DNA of 25,165 nt from UBA2136 sp047635695 (GTDB lineage: Bacteria > Pseudomonadota > Alphaproteobacteria > UBA2136): contig JBLILN010000021.1 in assembly GCA_047635695.1 (NCBI GenBank), positions 1 to 25,165 on the forward strand, in the 5' to 3' direction. A program made the translations under genes and the position numbers. Position 1 is the stretch's first letter, and each line of letters opens with the position of its first letter. Below are positions 1-6,710 of the stretch, one piece after another. Under the pieces are notes generated by a model. It saw nothing but the letters and a program-made list of their open reading frames with translations. It had not been told where the DNA came from and searched no databases.

Positions 1-68
1 CTTGCCATAGGCCCCCATAGAACGGCACCAACTACAACAAGCGAGCCGATTATAATTGAAATTGACAT
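1..68 (-). CDS. N-terminal fragment of a small membrane protein (runs off the window)
   Basis: Only the first 22 codons are in the window. They read as a single hydrophobic stretch (MSISIIIGSLVVVGAVLWGP), as expected for an N-terminal membrane anchor. A GAGG Shine-Dalgarno lies 9 bases upstream of this ATG; another ATG four bases earlier is in a different frame and gives a less hydrophobic peptide. The gene follows the DUF2237 remnant on the same strand after a gap of about 157 bases. Bases 73-225 hold no gene or hairpin that I can support. Family unknown. Confidence 0.4.
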   Translation of the reverse strand, partial: MSISIIIGSLVVVGAVLWGPMA

Positions 69-225
69 CCATTTTTTCCTCATAAAATTTGACCTTAAAT
101 TTGTTCATGTTCACAAGTGTAGCCTTTTTTGGAGTTTAGTGAAAGTTAGGATTTATTCTTTTTTAAGAATTTAATATTTCTTATGTTATAAATCAAAGTG
201 TTCTAGATACAAGGGGATTTATACT

Positions 226-534
226 TTATAACTCTATCACATATTCTTTTAGGGTTTTTAAGTCTATAAATTCTAATGCTTTTTCATGGGTCGAATCTGC
301 ATTGAGAGGAGGTGCTAAACCTTGAGCATAGGCTTGCTTCCAACGTATCACATATAAACACCAAACATCTCCAGGTTTTAATCCTTTGAACTGATATTCA
401 GGCCGAGGCGTGCTAAGATCATTTCCTTGTGATTTCGTAAATTCTAAAAATGTAGAGGTCATCACAGCACAGACAGCAAGACTTTAGGTTGTCTCTAAAA
501 TGTTTTTAGCCTGCGGGTCTTGTTTATTGATCAT
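226..534 (-). pseudogene. DUF2237 family protein, broken by an internal deletion and stop
   Basis: The C-terminal 80 codons match the DUF2237 family well, with the hallmarks GNDLSTPRPEY, GLKPGDVWCLYV, APPLNADSTHEKALE and a final LKTLKEYV. The family is usually about 115-125 residues with a Cys-rich N-terminal half. Here an ATG at 534 opens MINKQDPQAKNILETT, resembling the family start (x-KNVLG-x), then a TAA at 486-484, then SLAVCAVMT, which resembles the family segment LHTVCAVMT. The roughly 25-30 residues in between, including the conserved Cys cluster, are missing. The ATG overlaps the stop of the DCC gene by 11 bases, so the ancestral gene was translationally coupled. A shortened product from the GTG at 465 is possible but would lack the N-terminal half. 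Function of the family is unknown to me. Confidence 0.65.
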
Positions 535-916
535 CAGTGTTCTTTTTCTGTTCGTTTTTTACAGAAATTTGACAATGCTCTAATCTGTTAAAACGCCAAT
601 CTGCAAAGACATTATAAGCAAAACTTGCAATTTGCTTGATAAGAGGTAAGGAGACGAATAGGCCTAAAAATCGCCAGTATTTTAACTGTTTCCAAATGAG
701 AATAAAAGCGTCAACTCCCACATGTAATGTCCCTTGATCATCTCTGGTATGTAACCGTCTCAATCCATCAGCAAGGTTTACACCTTCGGTTTTTAATTCA
801 TCCATAGATTTAGTAATGTCTTGCCAAACAAAAAGTCCTGCAGGGGCAATTTTTTGATACATGTTGATTTCTTTAGAGCATAAGCCACATTTTCCATCGT
901 AAAACACAGTGATCAT
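524..916 (-). CDS. DCC/DUF393 thiol-disulfide oxidoreductase-like protein
   Basis: Small protein of the DCC (DUF393) family, predicted thioredoxin-fold oxidoreductases named after a D-x-x-C-x-x-C motif. That motif is visible at the start as FYDGKCGLCSKE. Later family landmarks are LRRLHTRDDQG, GVDAFILIWKQL, the hydrophobic segment around GLFVSLPLIKQIA, and FADWRFNRL. About 130 residues, normal for the family. I place the start at the ATG opening MITVFYDG rather than 24 bases upstream: the ancestral frame of the preceding DUF2256 gene ends at 924, directly before this ATG, and a GAGG lies 12 bases upstream. It is intact although its neighbours on both sides are broken. Its substrate is unknown. 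Confidence 0.85.
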   Translation of the reverse strand: MITVFYDGKCGLCSKEINMYQKIAPAGLFVWQDITKSMDELKTEGVNLADGLRRLHTRDDQGTLHVGVDAFILIWKQLKYWRFLGLFVSLPLIKQIASFAYNVFADWRFNRLEHCQISVKNEQKKNTDDQ

Positions 917-923
917 AATTAAA

Positions 924-1084
924 CTATACCTCATTTTCATTATTTATAAATAGCTTCGCTTTTGTATTGCGACAACGGTTTGAACAATATTTAACCTCAC
1001 CTCAAACCTTTTCCATTTTTTACGCCAGCTGAAAAGGCGGTTACAAACGGAGCATAATTTTGTTGGAAGGTTAGACTTTTTCAT
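924..1084 (-). pseudogene. DUF2256 zinc-ribbon protein, frameshifted
   Basis: The ATG overlaps the photolyase stop codon (ATGA). The frame reads MKKSNLPTKLCSVCNRLF then SWRKKWKR, matching DUF2256 (CPVCGRPFTWRKKW), then goes off family and stops at 944 (46 codons). One frame over, the sequence continues as GEVKYCSNRCRNTKAK, exactly the second half of the family with its second Cys pair, and ends in TAG at 926-924. The switch lies at about 1000-1010 in an AAAA run, consistent with loss of one base. Reading back in the second frame, the codon where the family has a conserved Trp is TGA. So one indel plus a Trp-to-stop change separate the two halves of the zinc ribbon. DUF2256 genes commonly neighbour iron-sulfur photolyases. 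Confidence 0.75.
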
Positions 1085-2607
1085 GGCACAAAATCTTTTA
1101 GGAATGTTTCACTGTCATCGGTAATAGCTTGTTTTTTTGCATCATCCATACGGTCATAGGTTCTATACATCATACCCACACGGTGGTTTGATTTGAGTTT
1201 TTCTCGATTACGTGCCAAAAAATCCCAATATAAATAATTGAAAGGGCAAGCATCTTCACCATTTTTTTGTGTGACTTTATAACGGCAGTTTTTACAATAG
1301 TCCGACATTTTATTGATGTAACTGCCACCAGCGGCATAGGGTTTACTGGCTAAATATCCACCGTCTGCAAAAAGAATCATACCAGAGACATTTGGCAATT
1401 CAACCCATTCATAGGCATCGGCATAGACAATGAGAAACCATTCGTTAACCTGTGCGGGTTCAATGCCGGCGAGAAGCGCAAAATTACCCAAAACCATCAA
1501 TCGTTGAATATGGTGAGCATAAGCGTTTTCTTTTGTTTCTTGAACACATTGACGCAGGCAGTTCATTTTTGTATGGGCTGTCCAATAAAAGTCGGGCAGG
1601 TTGTTGTTGGCCTTGAAAAAGTTTTCCTCTGCATACTGAGGCATTTTAAGCCAATAAATGCCACGGATATATTCACGCCAACCAATAATTTGACGAATAA
1701 AACCCTCTACAGCATTTAGCGGTGCGTCTTTTTGATGATAAGCTTTTTCCGCAGCTTGAACACATTCAAGAGGTAACAGTAAGCCGCAATTTAAATAAAA
1801 GCCAATATGTGAATGATACATCCATGGCTCACCTTCAATCATCGCATCTTGATAATCTCCAAAGTTGCATAAACGCTGTTCAATAAACATTTTGAGTGCT
1901 TTTAAGGCTTGTTCTCGGGTCACTGCAAAGTAAAAGGGTTTTATGTCCCCAAAATGCTTTTGGAAGCGTTCCGTGACCAAAGCCATCACTTCTTGAGTTG
2001 TCGAATCCATCTCAGCTTGATATGGCTTTGGAATGTCAAGCCCTTGTTTTGGGGGTTTTCGATTTTCAGCATCATAGTTCCATTGGCCACCTACGGGCGC
2101 ACCATTTTCCATTAAAATATTATATTTTTTGCGCATCTCACGGTAAAAATATTCCATCCTCAACTGTTTGCGGCTTGTCGCCCACTCTGAAAATTCGGCA
2201 GGGGTGCATAAAAAGCGGTCATCAGGTCGTATTTCAACAGGAATACCTAGATCAAATTCCCAGCTTTTCATATCTTTAAGGACACGATATTCAGAAGCCG
2301 TGGTGACAACAATACGTTCAAATTCTCTTTGTTTGAGTCTGCGGGCAATTTCTTTTTTAAAAGAGCCTGCATTTTCAGGGTCATCAAGTTTTGTGTAATG
2401 AATATCATATCCATTGTCTTTGAGATTCTTTGCAAAATGACGCATGGCAGAAAATAAAAAGGCAATTTTCTTTTTGTGATGTTTGACATAGGTCGCTTCT
2501 TCCCAAACTTCACACATCAAAAGAGTATCTTCAGATTTAGAGACATCTTTCAAACTTGAAATATCCTGTGAGAGTTGATCTCCTAAGATGATCCTGAGTG
2601 TTTTCAT
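1081..2607 (-). CDS. phrB: Iron-sulfur bacterial cryptochrome/photolyase (PhrB-type, (6-4) photolyase class)
   Basis: A 508-residue flavoprotein of the FeS-BCP photolyase family, whose characterised members repair UV (6-4) photoproducts in DNA using FAD, a ribolumazine antenna and a 4Fe-4S cluster. The N-terminal antenna domain begins RIILGDQLS. Four Cys at 350, 438, 441 and 454 fall at the cluster-ligand positions known for Agrobacterium PhrB, in contexts MNCLRQC, YCKNC and ACPFNYLYWDF. His365-His366 (AHHIQRLMVLGNFALL) matches the conserved His near the lesion site. FAD-domain signatures include IIGWREYIRG and the segment YADAYEWVELPNV. Length is full and no defect is seen. An AAGGGAAG lies 8 bases before the start. 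It is the fourth gene of the operon, 38 bases after the SDR gene. Light-linked regulation is an inference from the gene set. Confidence 0.93.
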   Translation of the reverse strand: MKTLRIILGDQLSQDISSLKDVSKSEDTLLMCEVWEEATYVKHHKKKIAFLFSAMRHFAKNLKDNGYDIHYTKLDDPENAGSFKKEIARRLKQREFERIVVTTASEYRVLKDMKSWEFDLGIPVEIRPDDRFLCTPAEFSEWATSRKQLRMEYFYREMRKKYNILMENGAPVGGQWNYDAENRKPPKQGLDIPKPYQAEMDSTTQEVMALVTERFQKHFGDIKPFYFAVTREQALKALKMFIEQRLCNFGDYQDAMIEGEPWMYHSHIGFYLNCGLLLPLECVQAAEKAYHQKDAPLNAVEGFIRQIIGWREYIRGIYWLKMPQYAEENFFKANNNLPDFYWTAHTKMNCLRQCVQETKENAYAHHIQRLMVLGNFALLAGIEPAQVNEWFLIVYADAYEWVELPNVSGMILFADGGYLASKPYAAGGSYINKMSDYCKNCRYKVTQKNGEDACPFNYLYWDFLARNREKLKSNHRVGMMYRTYDRMDDAKKQAITDDSETFLKDFVP

Positions 2608-2645
2608 AAAATCAACTTCCCTTGTTTAAAATTAACCATGTGCAC

Positions 2646-3365
2646 CTAAGGTTTAATTTCTTCGTTATCCCAGCCGAAGCATTTTCCGCTGTCTGTGGGA
2701 GTGAGTCTTTCCAAAACCTCTAGCATTTTGTTAACAGAGTCAGCAGCTGTAAAGAGTTTTCCTTCAGGGACGTTTCTTTGAAAAGGTTTGGATAGTTTGC
2801 TGTCGACGGTGCCAGGGTGTATGCCAACAACAATGGCATTTTTATTTTTCCGTTCAATTTCAATTGCTGTGTTTTTAAGAGTCATATTTAAAGCTGCTTT
2901 TGATGCACGGTAAGCATACCAACCACCAAGCTTATTGTCAGAAATACTGCCCACACGGGCTGAAAGGGCGGCAAATAGAGATCTGCTGTTTCTGTTTAAA
3001 TGCGGTAAAAAGTGTTTCGCAATCAGGGCAGGATAAATGGTGTTCACTTCAAATATATACTGAAATTTTTCTGCTGATAACGCACTAAGTGCTTTTTCAG
3101 GCATGATATCAGCATCATGAAGTATACCAATCGCCACAATCACCATATCAAGTGGTGAATCCTTTGAAGCCAAAGCCGCAGCCTTTTGAATAGAGTCTTC
3201 ATCTTTATAATCTATGGCGTACTTGTTTATATTGCCAATTTTAGAAGTTGGTATGTTGCGTGAAAATGCATGAATGTTTGCCTGTGGGTACTGTGTTGAC
3301 AATTGTTGTGTGAACTCATGACCAAGGGTTCCTGAGCCACCGATTATCACTATATTTCTATACAT
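2646..3365 (-). CDS. Short-chain dehydrogenase/reductase (CsgA/C-factor-like SDR)
   Basis: Classical SDR of about 240 residues. The N-terminal Rossmann motif is IIGGSGTLGHEF. The N-N-A-G region is replaced by VAIGILHD, as in the C-factor/CsgA-like branch. An Asn in EVNTIYPAL, a Ser in LSARVGSISDN and the catalytic pair Tyr-x-x-x-Lys (YRASK) are all present. PGTVDSKLSKPF follows the fold's usual PGxVxT site. Substrate unknown. Two adjacent ATGs overlap the end of the FAD gene; I take the second because GAGG sits 6 bases from it. Iron-sulfur photolyases are often found beside an SDR and an FAD oxidoreductase, so a shared light- or oxidative-stress-related role is plausible but not shown. Confidence 0.88.
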   Translation of the reverse strand: MYRNIVIIGGSGTLGHEFTQQLSTQYPQANIHAFSRNIPTSKIGNINKYAIDYKDEDSIQKAAALASKDSPLDMVIVAIGILHDADIMPEKALSALSAEKFQYIFEVNTIYPALIAKHFLPHLNRNSRSLFAALSARVGSISDNKLGGWYAYRASKAALNMTLKNTAIEIERKNKNAIVVGIHPGTVDSKLSKPFQRNVPEGKLFTAADSVNKMLEVLERLTPTDSGKCFGWDNEEIKP

Positions 3366-4362
3366 CATTCCCCTCTGGTTTTAATAATTTTAAGACCTGA
3401 TGAGCACTTTCATAGCCACTGGTGAAGGCTGCTTCTACATGTCCTTTGATGAACCAATCACCGCAAACAGCTATGTTTTGATTTTCGTCTATAAAGTGAG
3501 TGGCGCCTGTTTTTTTTCCAATATTCGCAAAGCGCCAAACATGAATAGCCTTGTGGTTGGCTTTGTCAAGATCATGTCCTATGATTTCACTGGCCTGTTC
3601 GCATAGATGTGCCATAACATCTTCAAGATTGTCATCTATATGTTTATCTGCCCAATTATGGCTCGAATGAACCAACAAAGAAAAACCTTTTTCTCTGTTT
3701 GGTTTTGAGTTGTTAACCGCTATCCAACTGATGTCTTTATTTTGAACAAATGCTGCATCAAATTCTAAAGTTAAAGGTTTTTCAAACCCTAACATGAGTG
3801 TGAAACAGCCCTGCATTTTAAATTTATTGAGTGTTTTATGAAAAGGAATGTTGGTTGGCAATAATTTTGCTGCTTGTTCAGGTGGGATGGCTGAAATAAG
3901 CCAGTCATATTCACCAAGAGAATTGTTTTGGTCATCACTCAACAACCATTTATCATCACTTTTGCAGATAGATTGTACGCATGTACCCAATTGCACATTT
4001 AAGTCTTGAGCTATATATTTTGCCACCGCATTCATACTTGGTACACCCACATAATGCGGATCATCTTTGTTCCACTGACGTTTATGGGTTATTTTTTTGT
4101 TTTCAAATTTAACCACGCGCGCATCCCAATGCTTGATGACGCCCGTTTGAATCATTGGTGTGATAAACGTTTTAAATGCATCTGTCTTGGCTTTAAAAAA
4201 CTGCGCACCATGATCAAAGAAATAAGGCTCCGCCCACCTTGTCGACATGCGACCACTGACGCCACGTGCCTTTTCAAATAGAGTGATATCAGCATGGTTT
4301 TTTAAAACATGAGCTGCCGTTAGACCTGAAAGGCCTGCACCAATAATTGCTATTTTTTTCAT
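3358..4362 (-). CDS. NAD(P)/FAD-dependent oxidoreductase, renalase-like (amine oxidase fold)
   Basis: A 334-residue flavoprotein. The N-terminal dinucleotide-binding motif is IIGAGLSGLTAAHVL, with Glu30 as the ribose-binding acid in LFEKARGVSGRMSTR, a signature of the amine-oxidase/renalase group. FFDHGAQFF follows. The C-terminal FAD motif is NIAVCGDWFIKGHVEAAF, with SGYESAHQVL after it. No signal peptide. The start overlaps the DUF3429 stop by four bases (ATGA), and the end overlaps the SDR start, indicating translational coupling. In photolyase clusters this protein is a frequent partner; its substrate is not known to me. Renalase itself oxidises off-type NAD(P)H isomers, but the similarity seen here supports only the fold. 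Confidence 0.88.
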   Translation of the reverse strand: MKKIAIIGAGLSGLTAAHVLKNHADITLFEKARGVSGRMSTRWAEPYFFDHGAQFFKAKTDAFKTFITPMIQTGVIKHWDARVVKFENKKITHKRQWNKDDPHYVGVPSMNAVAKYIAQDLNVQLGTCVQSICKSDDKWLLSDDQNNSLGEYDWLISAIPPEQAAKLLPTNIPFHKTLNKFKMQGCFTLMLGFEKPLTLEFDAAFVQNKDISWIAVNNSKPNREKGFSLLVHSSHNWADKHIDDNLEDVMAHLCEQASEIIGHDLDKANHKAIHVWRFANIGKKTGATHFIDENQNIAVCGDWFIKGHVEAAFTSGYESAHQVLKLLKPEGNDV

Positions 4363-4826
4363 ACAAATACACCTGAAATAAGTAGGGATGAAATTACAAT
4401 GAAGGTTGCAATACAGCGTGTACGAAAATAATCAGAATTGATATGATTTTTTTGGAATAATTTTTTATCGATAAACAGTAGTGTTGAAAAACTTATCATT
4501 AAAACACAGAGAAACCCTTTAAAGGGAAAGAGAAGAAAGCTTATCCATAATATAACAGCCATACTATTGCTTAAAGTAGGTAAATAAACAGCCCATTTAT
4601 CGGTTAAACTTAAATGTTGCCCCCAATGGCTACCGGCCATAAAGGATGCAATCACAAGCCCATAAATACTCAAAACCTGATATGTATCTCCCAAAGAAGG
4701 TATAACATTAATGTTTGTTATGAAAGATAAAGCACAAAAAATAAATGGAAGCGTTCCAGCGTAAGTAAGGTAGGGTTGTAAAATTTTCAAAATTTCATAC
4801 TCTTGTTTAACTTCAGGGTTCTCCAT
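4359..4826 (-). CDS. DUF3429 membrane protein
   Basis: 155 residues with about five predicted membrane segments. Family landmarks are YAGTLPFIFCAL near the N-terminus and YGLVIASFMAGSHWGQHL in the middle, the latter being the typical GxxHWG motif of DUF3429. The start is the ATG with AAGG 7 bases upstream (ATAAGGTATATTG); a TTG one codon earlier is less likely. This is the first gene of the photolyase operon, preceded by about 200 bases without a gene on this strand that carry a 21-bp palindrome. Function unknown; it is known mainly as a neighbour of photolyase/SDR/FAD-oxidoreductase clusters. Confidence 0.8.
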   Translation of the reverse strand: MENPEVKQEYEILKILQPYLTYAGTLPFIFCALSFITNINVIPSLGDTYQVLSIYGLVIASFMAGSHWGQHLSLTDKWAVYLPTLSNSMAVILWISFLLFPFKGFLCVLMISFSTLLFIDKKLFQKNHINSDYFRTRCIATFIVISSLLISGVFV

Positions 4827-4896
4827 CAATATACCTTATATTTTAAGGTGTAACCAAACGAATTGGGCTATTTTTGATAATAAAGTAAGGTTAAAG

Positions 4897-4917
4897 CTTT
4901 ATATACTGTATGTAAAG
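4897..4917. promoter_or_regulatory. 21-bp palindrome upstream of the photolyase operon (candidate operator)
   Basis: The arms are CTTTATATAC and GTATGTAAAG around a single central base; nine of ten positions pair. It lies 70 bases upstream of the first operon ATG. On the minus strand it contains TTTACA, usable as a -35, with a poor -10 (TAACCT) 17 bases on. Dimeric regulator sites have this form, and MerR-type light sensors (LitR/CarH) control similar gene sets elsewhere. No regulator gene is in the window, so the binding protein is unknown. The remaining bases of 4827-5027 also hold an inverted repeat TAGACG-TT-CGTCTA at 4995-5008. Confidence 0.45.
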
Positions 4918-5027
4918 TAGATATTCTGAAGATGACAGAATTACTAGCCGTTACTTAAAATATCTTTTATTTTTCTGTAAACTGCTTGCTTGGATAGACG
5001 TTCGTCTAATTCCAAATATTGTTCGTA

Positions 5028-5336
5028 TTACTTCTGTATAAGTACATGAATGGCTAGCTTAGCGTCGATTGAGCGAGAGGTAAAGGCATAAAAAAGCCAT
5101 GCATTACTGCACAGCTTTTTATTCGATATCGCTATTATGAGTTTATGCAGTTTTTTGAATTTTAAGTTATCCAAAACTTCAATTTTTTGCCTATTCCACA
5201 TGATGCGGATCGTTCTTTTGACGGACTCTATAGATGAATCGCATTCAACTATAATTTTCTCAATGAGCTCACGATAGGTGATTTCATTTTCTGTATGCTC
5301 TAAAACAAGCTGTTCAAGCTTTTTATCTTTTTCCAT
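5028..5336 (-). CDS. Small protein of unknown family, possible winged-helix N-terminus, repeat-derived C-terminus
   Basis: The start is chosen at ATG 5336 because AAGGAG lies 9 bases upstream; this gives 102 residues. I do not recognise the family. The N-terminal two thirds are charged and helical, with TYRELIEKIIVE and SIESVKRTIRIMWNRQKIE spaced like helices of a winged-helix DNA-binding domain; this is a guess from pattern only. The last 18 codons (FTSRSIDAKLAIHVLIQK) are encoded entirely by the 55-bp repeat that recurs at 5996-6050, and the stop codon comes directly after the repeat boundary. The original C-terminus may therefore have been replaced by a repeat insertion. Bases 5361-5546 upstream hold no other gene. 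Confidence 0.55.
   Translation of the reverse strand: MEKDKKLEQLVLEHTENEITYRELIEKIIVECDSSIESVKRTIRIMWNRQKIEVLDNLKFKKLHKLIIAISNKKLCSNAWLFYAFTSRSIDAKLAIHVLIQK
5031..5085. repeat. Repeat A, copy 1 (55 bp)
   Basis: Begins CTTCTGTATAAGTACATG and ends GAGCGAGAGGTAAAG. It matches 5996-6050 without gaps at 50 of 55 positions (offset 965). It forms the 3' end of the small minus-strand gene. Flanking bases on both sides do not match the other copy, so the boundaries are sharp. Confidence 0.85.
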
Positions 5337-5546
5337 GAGGATTTTCTCCTTAAACATTTAAGTGAATGCCAGTAATATATGGCTACGTGAAATACAACGA
5401 TATTGTTGAAAAATTTGTTATAGGATATAAAGGCAGCATGCCATTAAAAAAGGGAAGCTCTTTACGAGCAGTTTTACATAATAAGCACAAAGTGTAACAT
5501 ATATTTTTGTAAATCACAACAATACGTAACCAACTAAAACACCATC

Positions 5547-5779
5547 TTCGTACCACCTCTTCGCACCCTCTCTAACCACGCCAAAACCCTACACATCCTC
5601 GCATCAACCCACCACCCAAAACACAAGTTTGTACCACCACTTTGTACCTGCGGCATACAATGTTTTATAACTCTATGAAATTTGTATCAGAAATTCAAAT
5701 GGTGCCGACGATAGGACTCGAACCTACACACCTTGCGGCACAAGCACCTCATGCTTGCGTGTCTACCAGTTTCACCACG
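5547..5779. repeat. Repeat B, copy 1 (233 bp, includes most of a tRNA-Leu)
   Basis: Matches 6478-6710 without gaps at offset 931. The tRNA part (5700-5779) is identical; the next 80 bases outward differ at four positions; 5571-5620 is much more diverged; 5547-5570 is again almost identical. The outer part holds several short motifs of the form TTyGTAC or TTCGCAC (5547, 5558, 5628, 5641). Identity ends abruptly inside the 5' acceptor strand of the tRNA. Confidence 0.9.
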
Positions 5780-5784
5780 GAAGC
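5700..5784 (-). pseudogene. tRNA-Leu(GAG) partial copy with replaced 5' acceptor strand
   Basis: All of the tRNA from acceptor position 6 to the encoded CCA is identical to the intact copy at 6631-6715, including the GAG anticodon. The first bases read GCTTCCG instead of GCCGACG, leaving mismatches at acceptor pairs 4-69 and 5-68 and a wobble at 3-70. It probably cannot be processed or charged normally. A small inverted repeat CCTCC-TT-GGAGG lies directly beyond the break (5785-5796). The pattern, an intact gene plus a copy carrying the 3' part, is that of a tRNA attachment site. Confidence 0.75.
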
Positions 5785-5995
5785 CTCCTTGGAGGTCAAT
5801 GGATAAAGCGGTAAATCTTCTCAAAAAAACCCCTCATTGTAACACTCTCTGTAACACTTTCCTAGGTTAATATACACGGAATTTCAGCGGTATTTAGTTT
5901 AATTAACAGGAATGAATTATGTCTGGACTCTTGAAGGGTGCTGTTCACGTATATAACGTGGTAACGTATAGCGGTAATAGTAGACACCAAGCTTG

Positions 5996-6050
5996 CTTCT
6001 GTATAAGTACATGAGTGGCTAGTTTAGTGTCGAAAGAGCGAGAGGTAAAG
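5996..6050. repeat. Repeat A, copy 2 (55 bp)
   Basis: Second copy of the 55-bp block, 50 of 55 identical to 5031-5085. On the minus strand it stays open in the equivalent frame (FTSRSFDTKLATHVLIQK) and continues QAWCLLLPLYVTT past the repeat, but no start or upstream gene belongs to it. The bases from 5786 to 5995 contain no gene I can support. Confidence 0.85.
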
Positions 6051-6165
6051 CTTTCGGTTTATATTTAACTTTGTAACAGCACTTGAAATATGTTCGTGGT
6101 GCTGTTATATATTTGGAAACACATACATTTTGCGCTTATGCGCCTACCTTTAACAGGAGTTCGTT

Positions 6166-6399
6166 ATGAACATCAAATCTGTCATTTATCATCTAATCTT
6201 TTTTTGTACATCTATATTTACAGCTTATGCTTTTGTATTTTTGGCAAACTCTGCTTTTCACGACGGCGATTATATCTATCTAGCTATAGTAGCAATCACT
6301 GGATCACTAGCTACATACGTTATAATTAAAGATTTTAGGCGTAGTAAAAAACGTACTAAAAACTTTACCATCTGCCCAATTAAAGAGGGCGATGAATAG
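6166..6399 (+). CDS. Small two-segment membrane protein of unknown family
   Basis: 77 residues. Two hydrophobic helices are visible (about residues 7-29 and 37-55), separated by a short loop with FHDGDY, followed by a basic stretch (KDFRRSKKRTK) and an acidic end. AGGAG lies 6 bases before the ATG and a strong rho-independent terminator follows 27 bases after the stop, so this is a complete monocistronic gene. It sits between repeat A copy 2 and repeat B copy 2, so it is the cargo of the tRNA-linked unit. I do not recognise it; small two-helix proteins of accessory regions include toxins, holins and immunity proteins, but nothing here decides between them. Confidence 0.7.
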   Translation: MNIKSVIYHLIFFCTSIFTAYAFVFLANSAFHDGDYIYLAIVAITGSLATYVIIKDFRRSKKRTKNFTICPIKEGDE

Positions 6400-6425
6400 C
6401 AATAAACAATATTAAGCGAAATACT

Positions 6426-6449
6426 AGCCCTCTCACGAGGGCTTTTTTA
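6426..6449 (+). terminator. Rho-independent terminator after the small membrane protein
   Basis: Stem AGCCCTC / GAGGGCT with a TCAC loop, followed by a run of T. Confidence 0.9.
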
Positions 6450-6477
6450 TTTGCCATAATATATAATAACAATCACT

Positions 6478-6710
6478 TTCGTACAACCTCTTCGCACCCT
6501 CGCCCATCACACTCAAACCCTCGACCACAATCACAAACAAGCACCACCAAAACACACGTTTGTACTACCACTTTGTACCTGCGGCATACAATGTTTTATA
6601 ACTCTATGAAATTTATATTAGAAATTCAAATGGTGCCGACGATAGGACTCGAACCTACACACCTTGCGGCACAAGCACCTCATGCTTGCGTGTCTACCAG
6701 TTTCACCACG
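6478..6710. repeat. Repeat B, copy 2 (233 bp, includes most of the intact tRNA-Leu)
   Basis: Second copy of the 233-bp block; see 5547-5779. Here the block runs into a complete 5' acceptor strand, so this copy carries the functional tRNA gene and is next to lipB, the chromosomal side of the junction. Confidence 0.9.

Larger units (their letters stand above)
5493..6078. repeat. Four direct copies of TGTAACA around the tRNA-Leu duplication
   Basis: Copies start at 5493, 5838, 5850 and 6072, all in the same orientation. The middle two are 12 bases apart and extend to TGTAACACT. Four copies of a 7-mer in under 600 bases is more than base composition predicts. They may be binding sites for a recombinase or a regulator, or chance. 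Confidence 0.4.

Noticed and set aside
5428..5500. Short frame opening MPLKKGSS inside the region upstream of the 102-residue gene
   Set aside because: Only about 19 codons, no ribosome binding site seen; resemblance to small phage proteins too slight.
5836..5858. CRISPR-like short repeats
   Set aside because: Two tandem TGTAACAC units only, no regular spacers and no cas genes.
5919..6014. 31-codon reading frame with an AGGAA before its ATG
   Set aside because: Runs straight into repeat A and ends there; no family character. Possible but unsupported.
5360..6480. Integron cassette array
   Set aside because: No attC-type inverted core sites (RYYYAAC/GTTRRRY pairs) and no integron integrase; cassette-like order alone is not enough.
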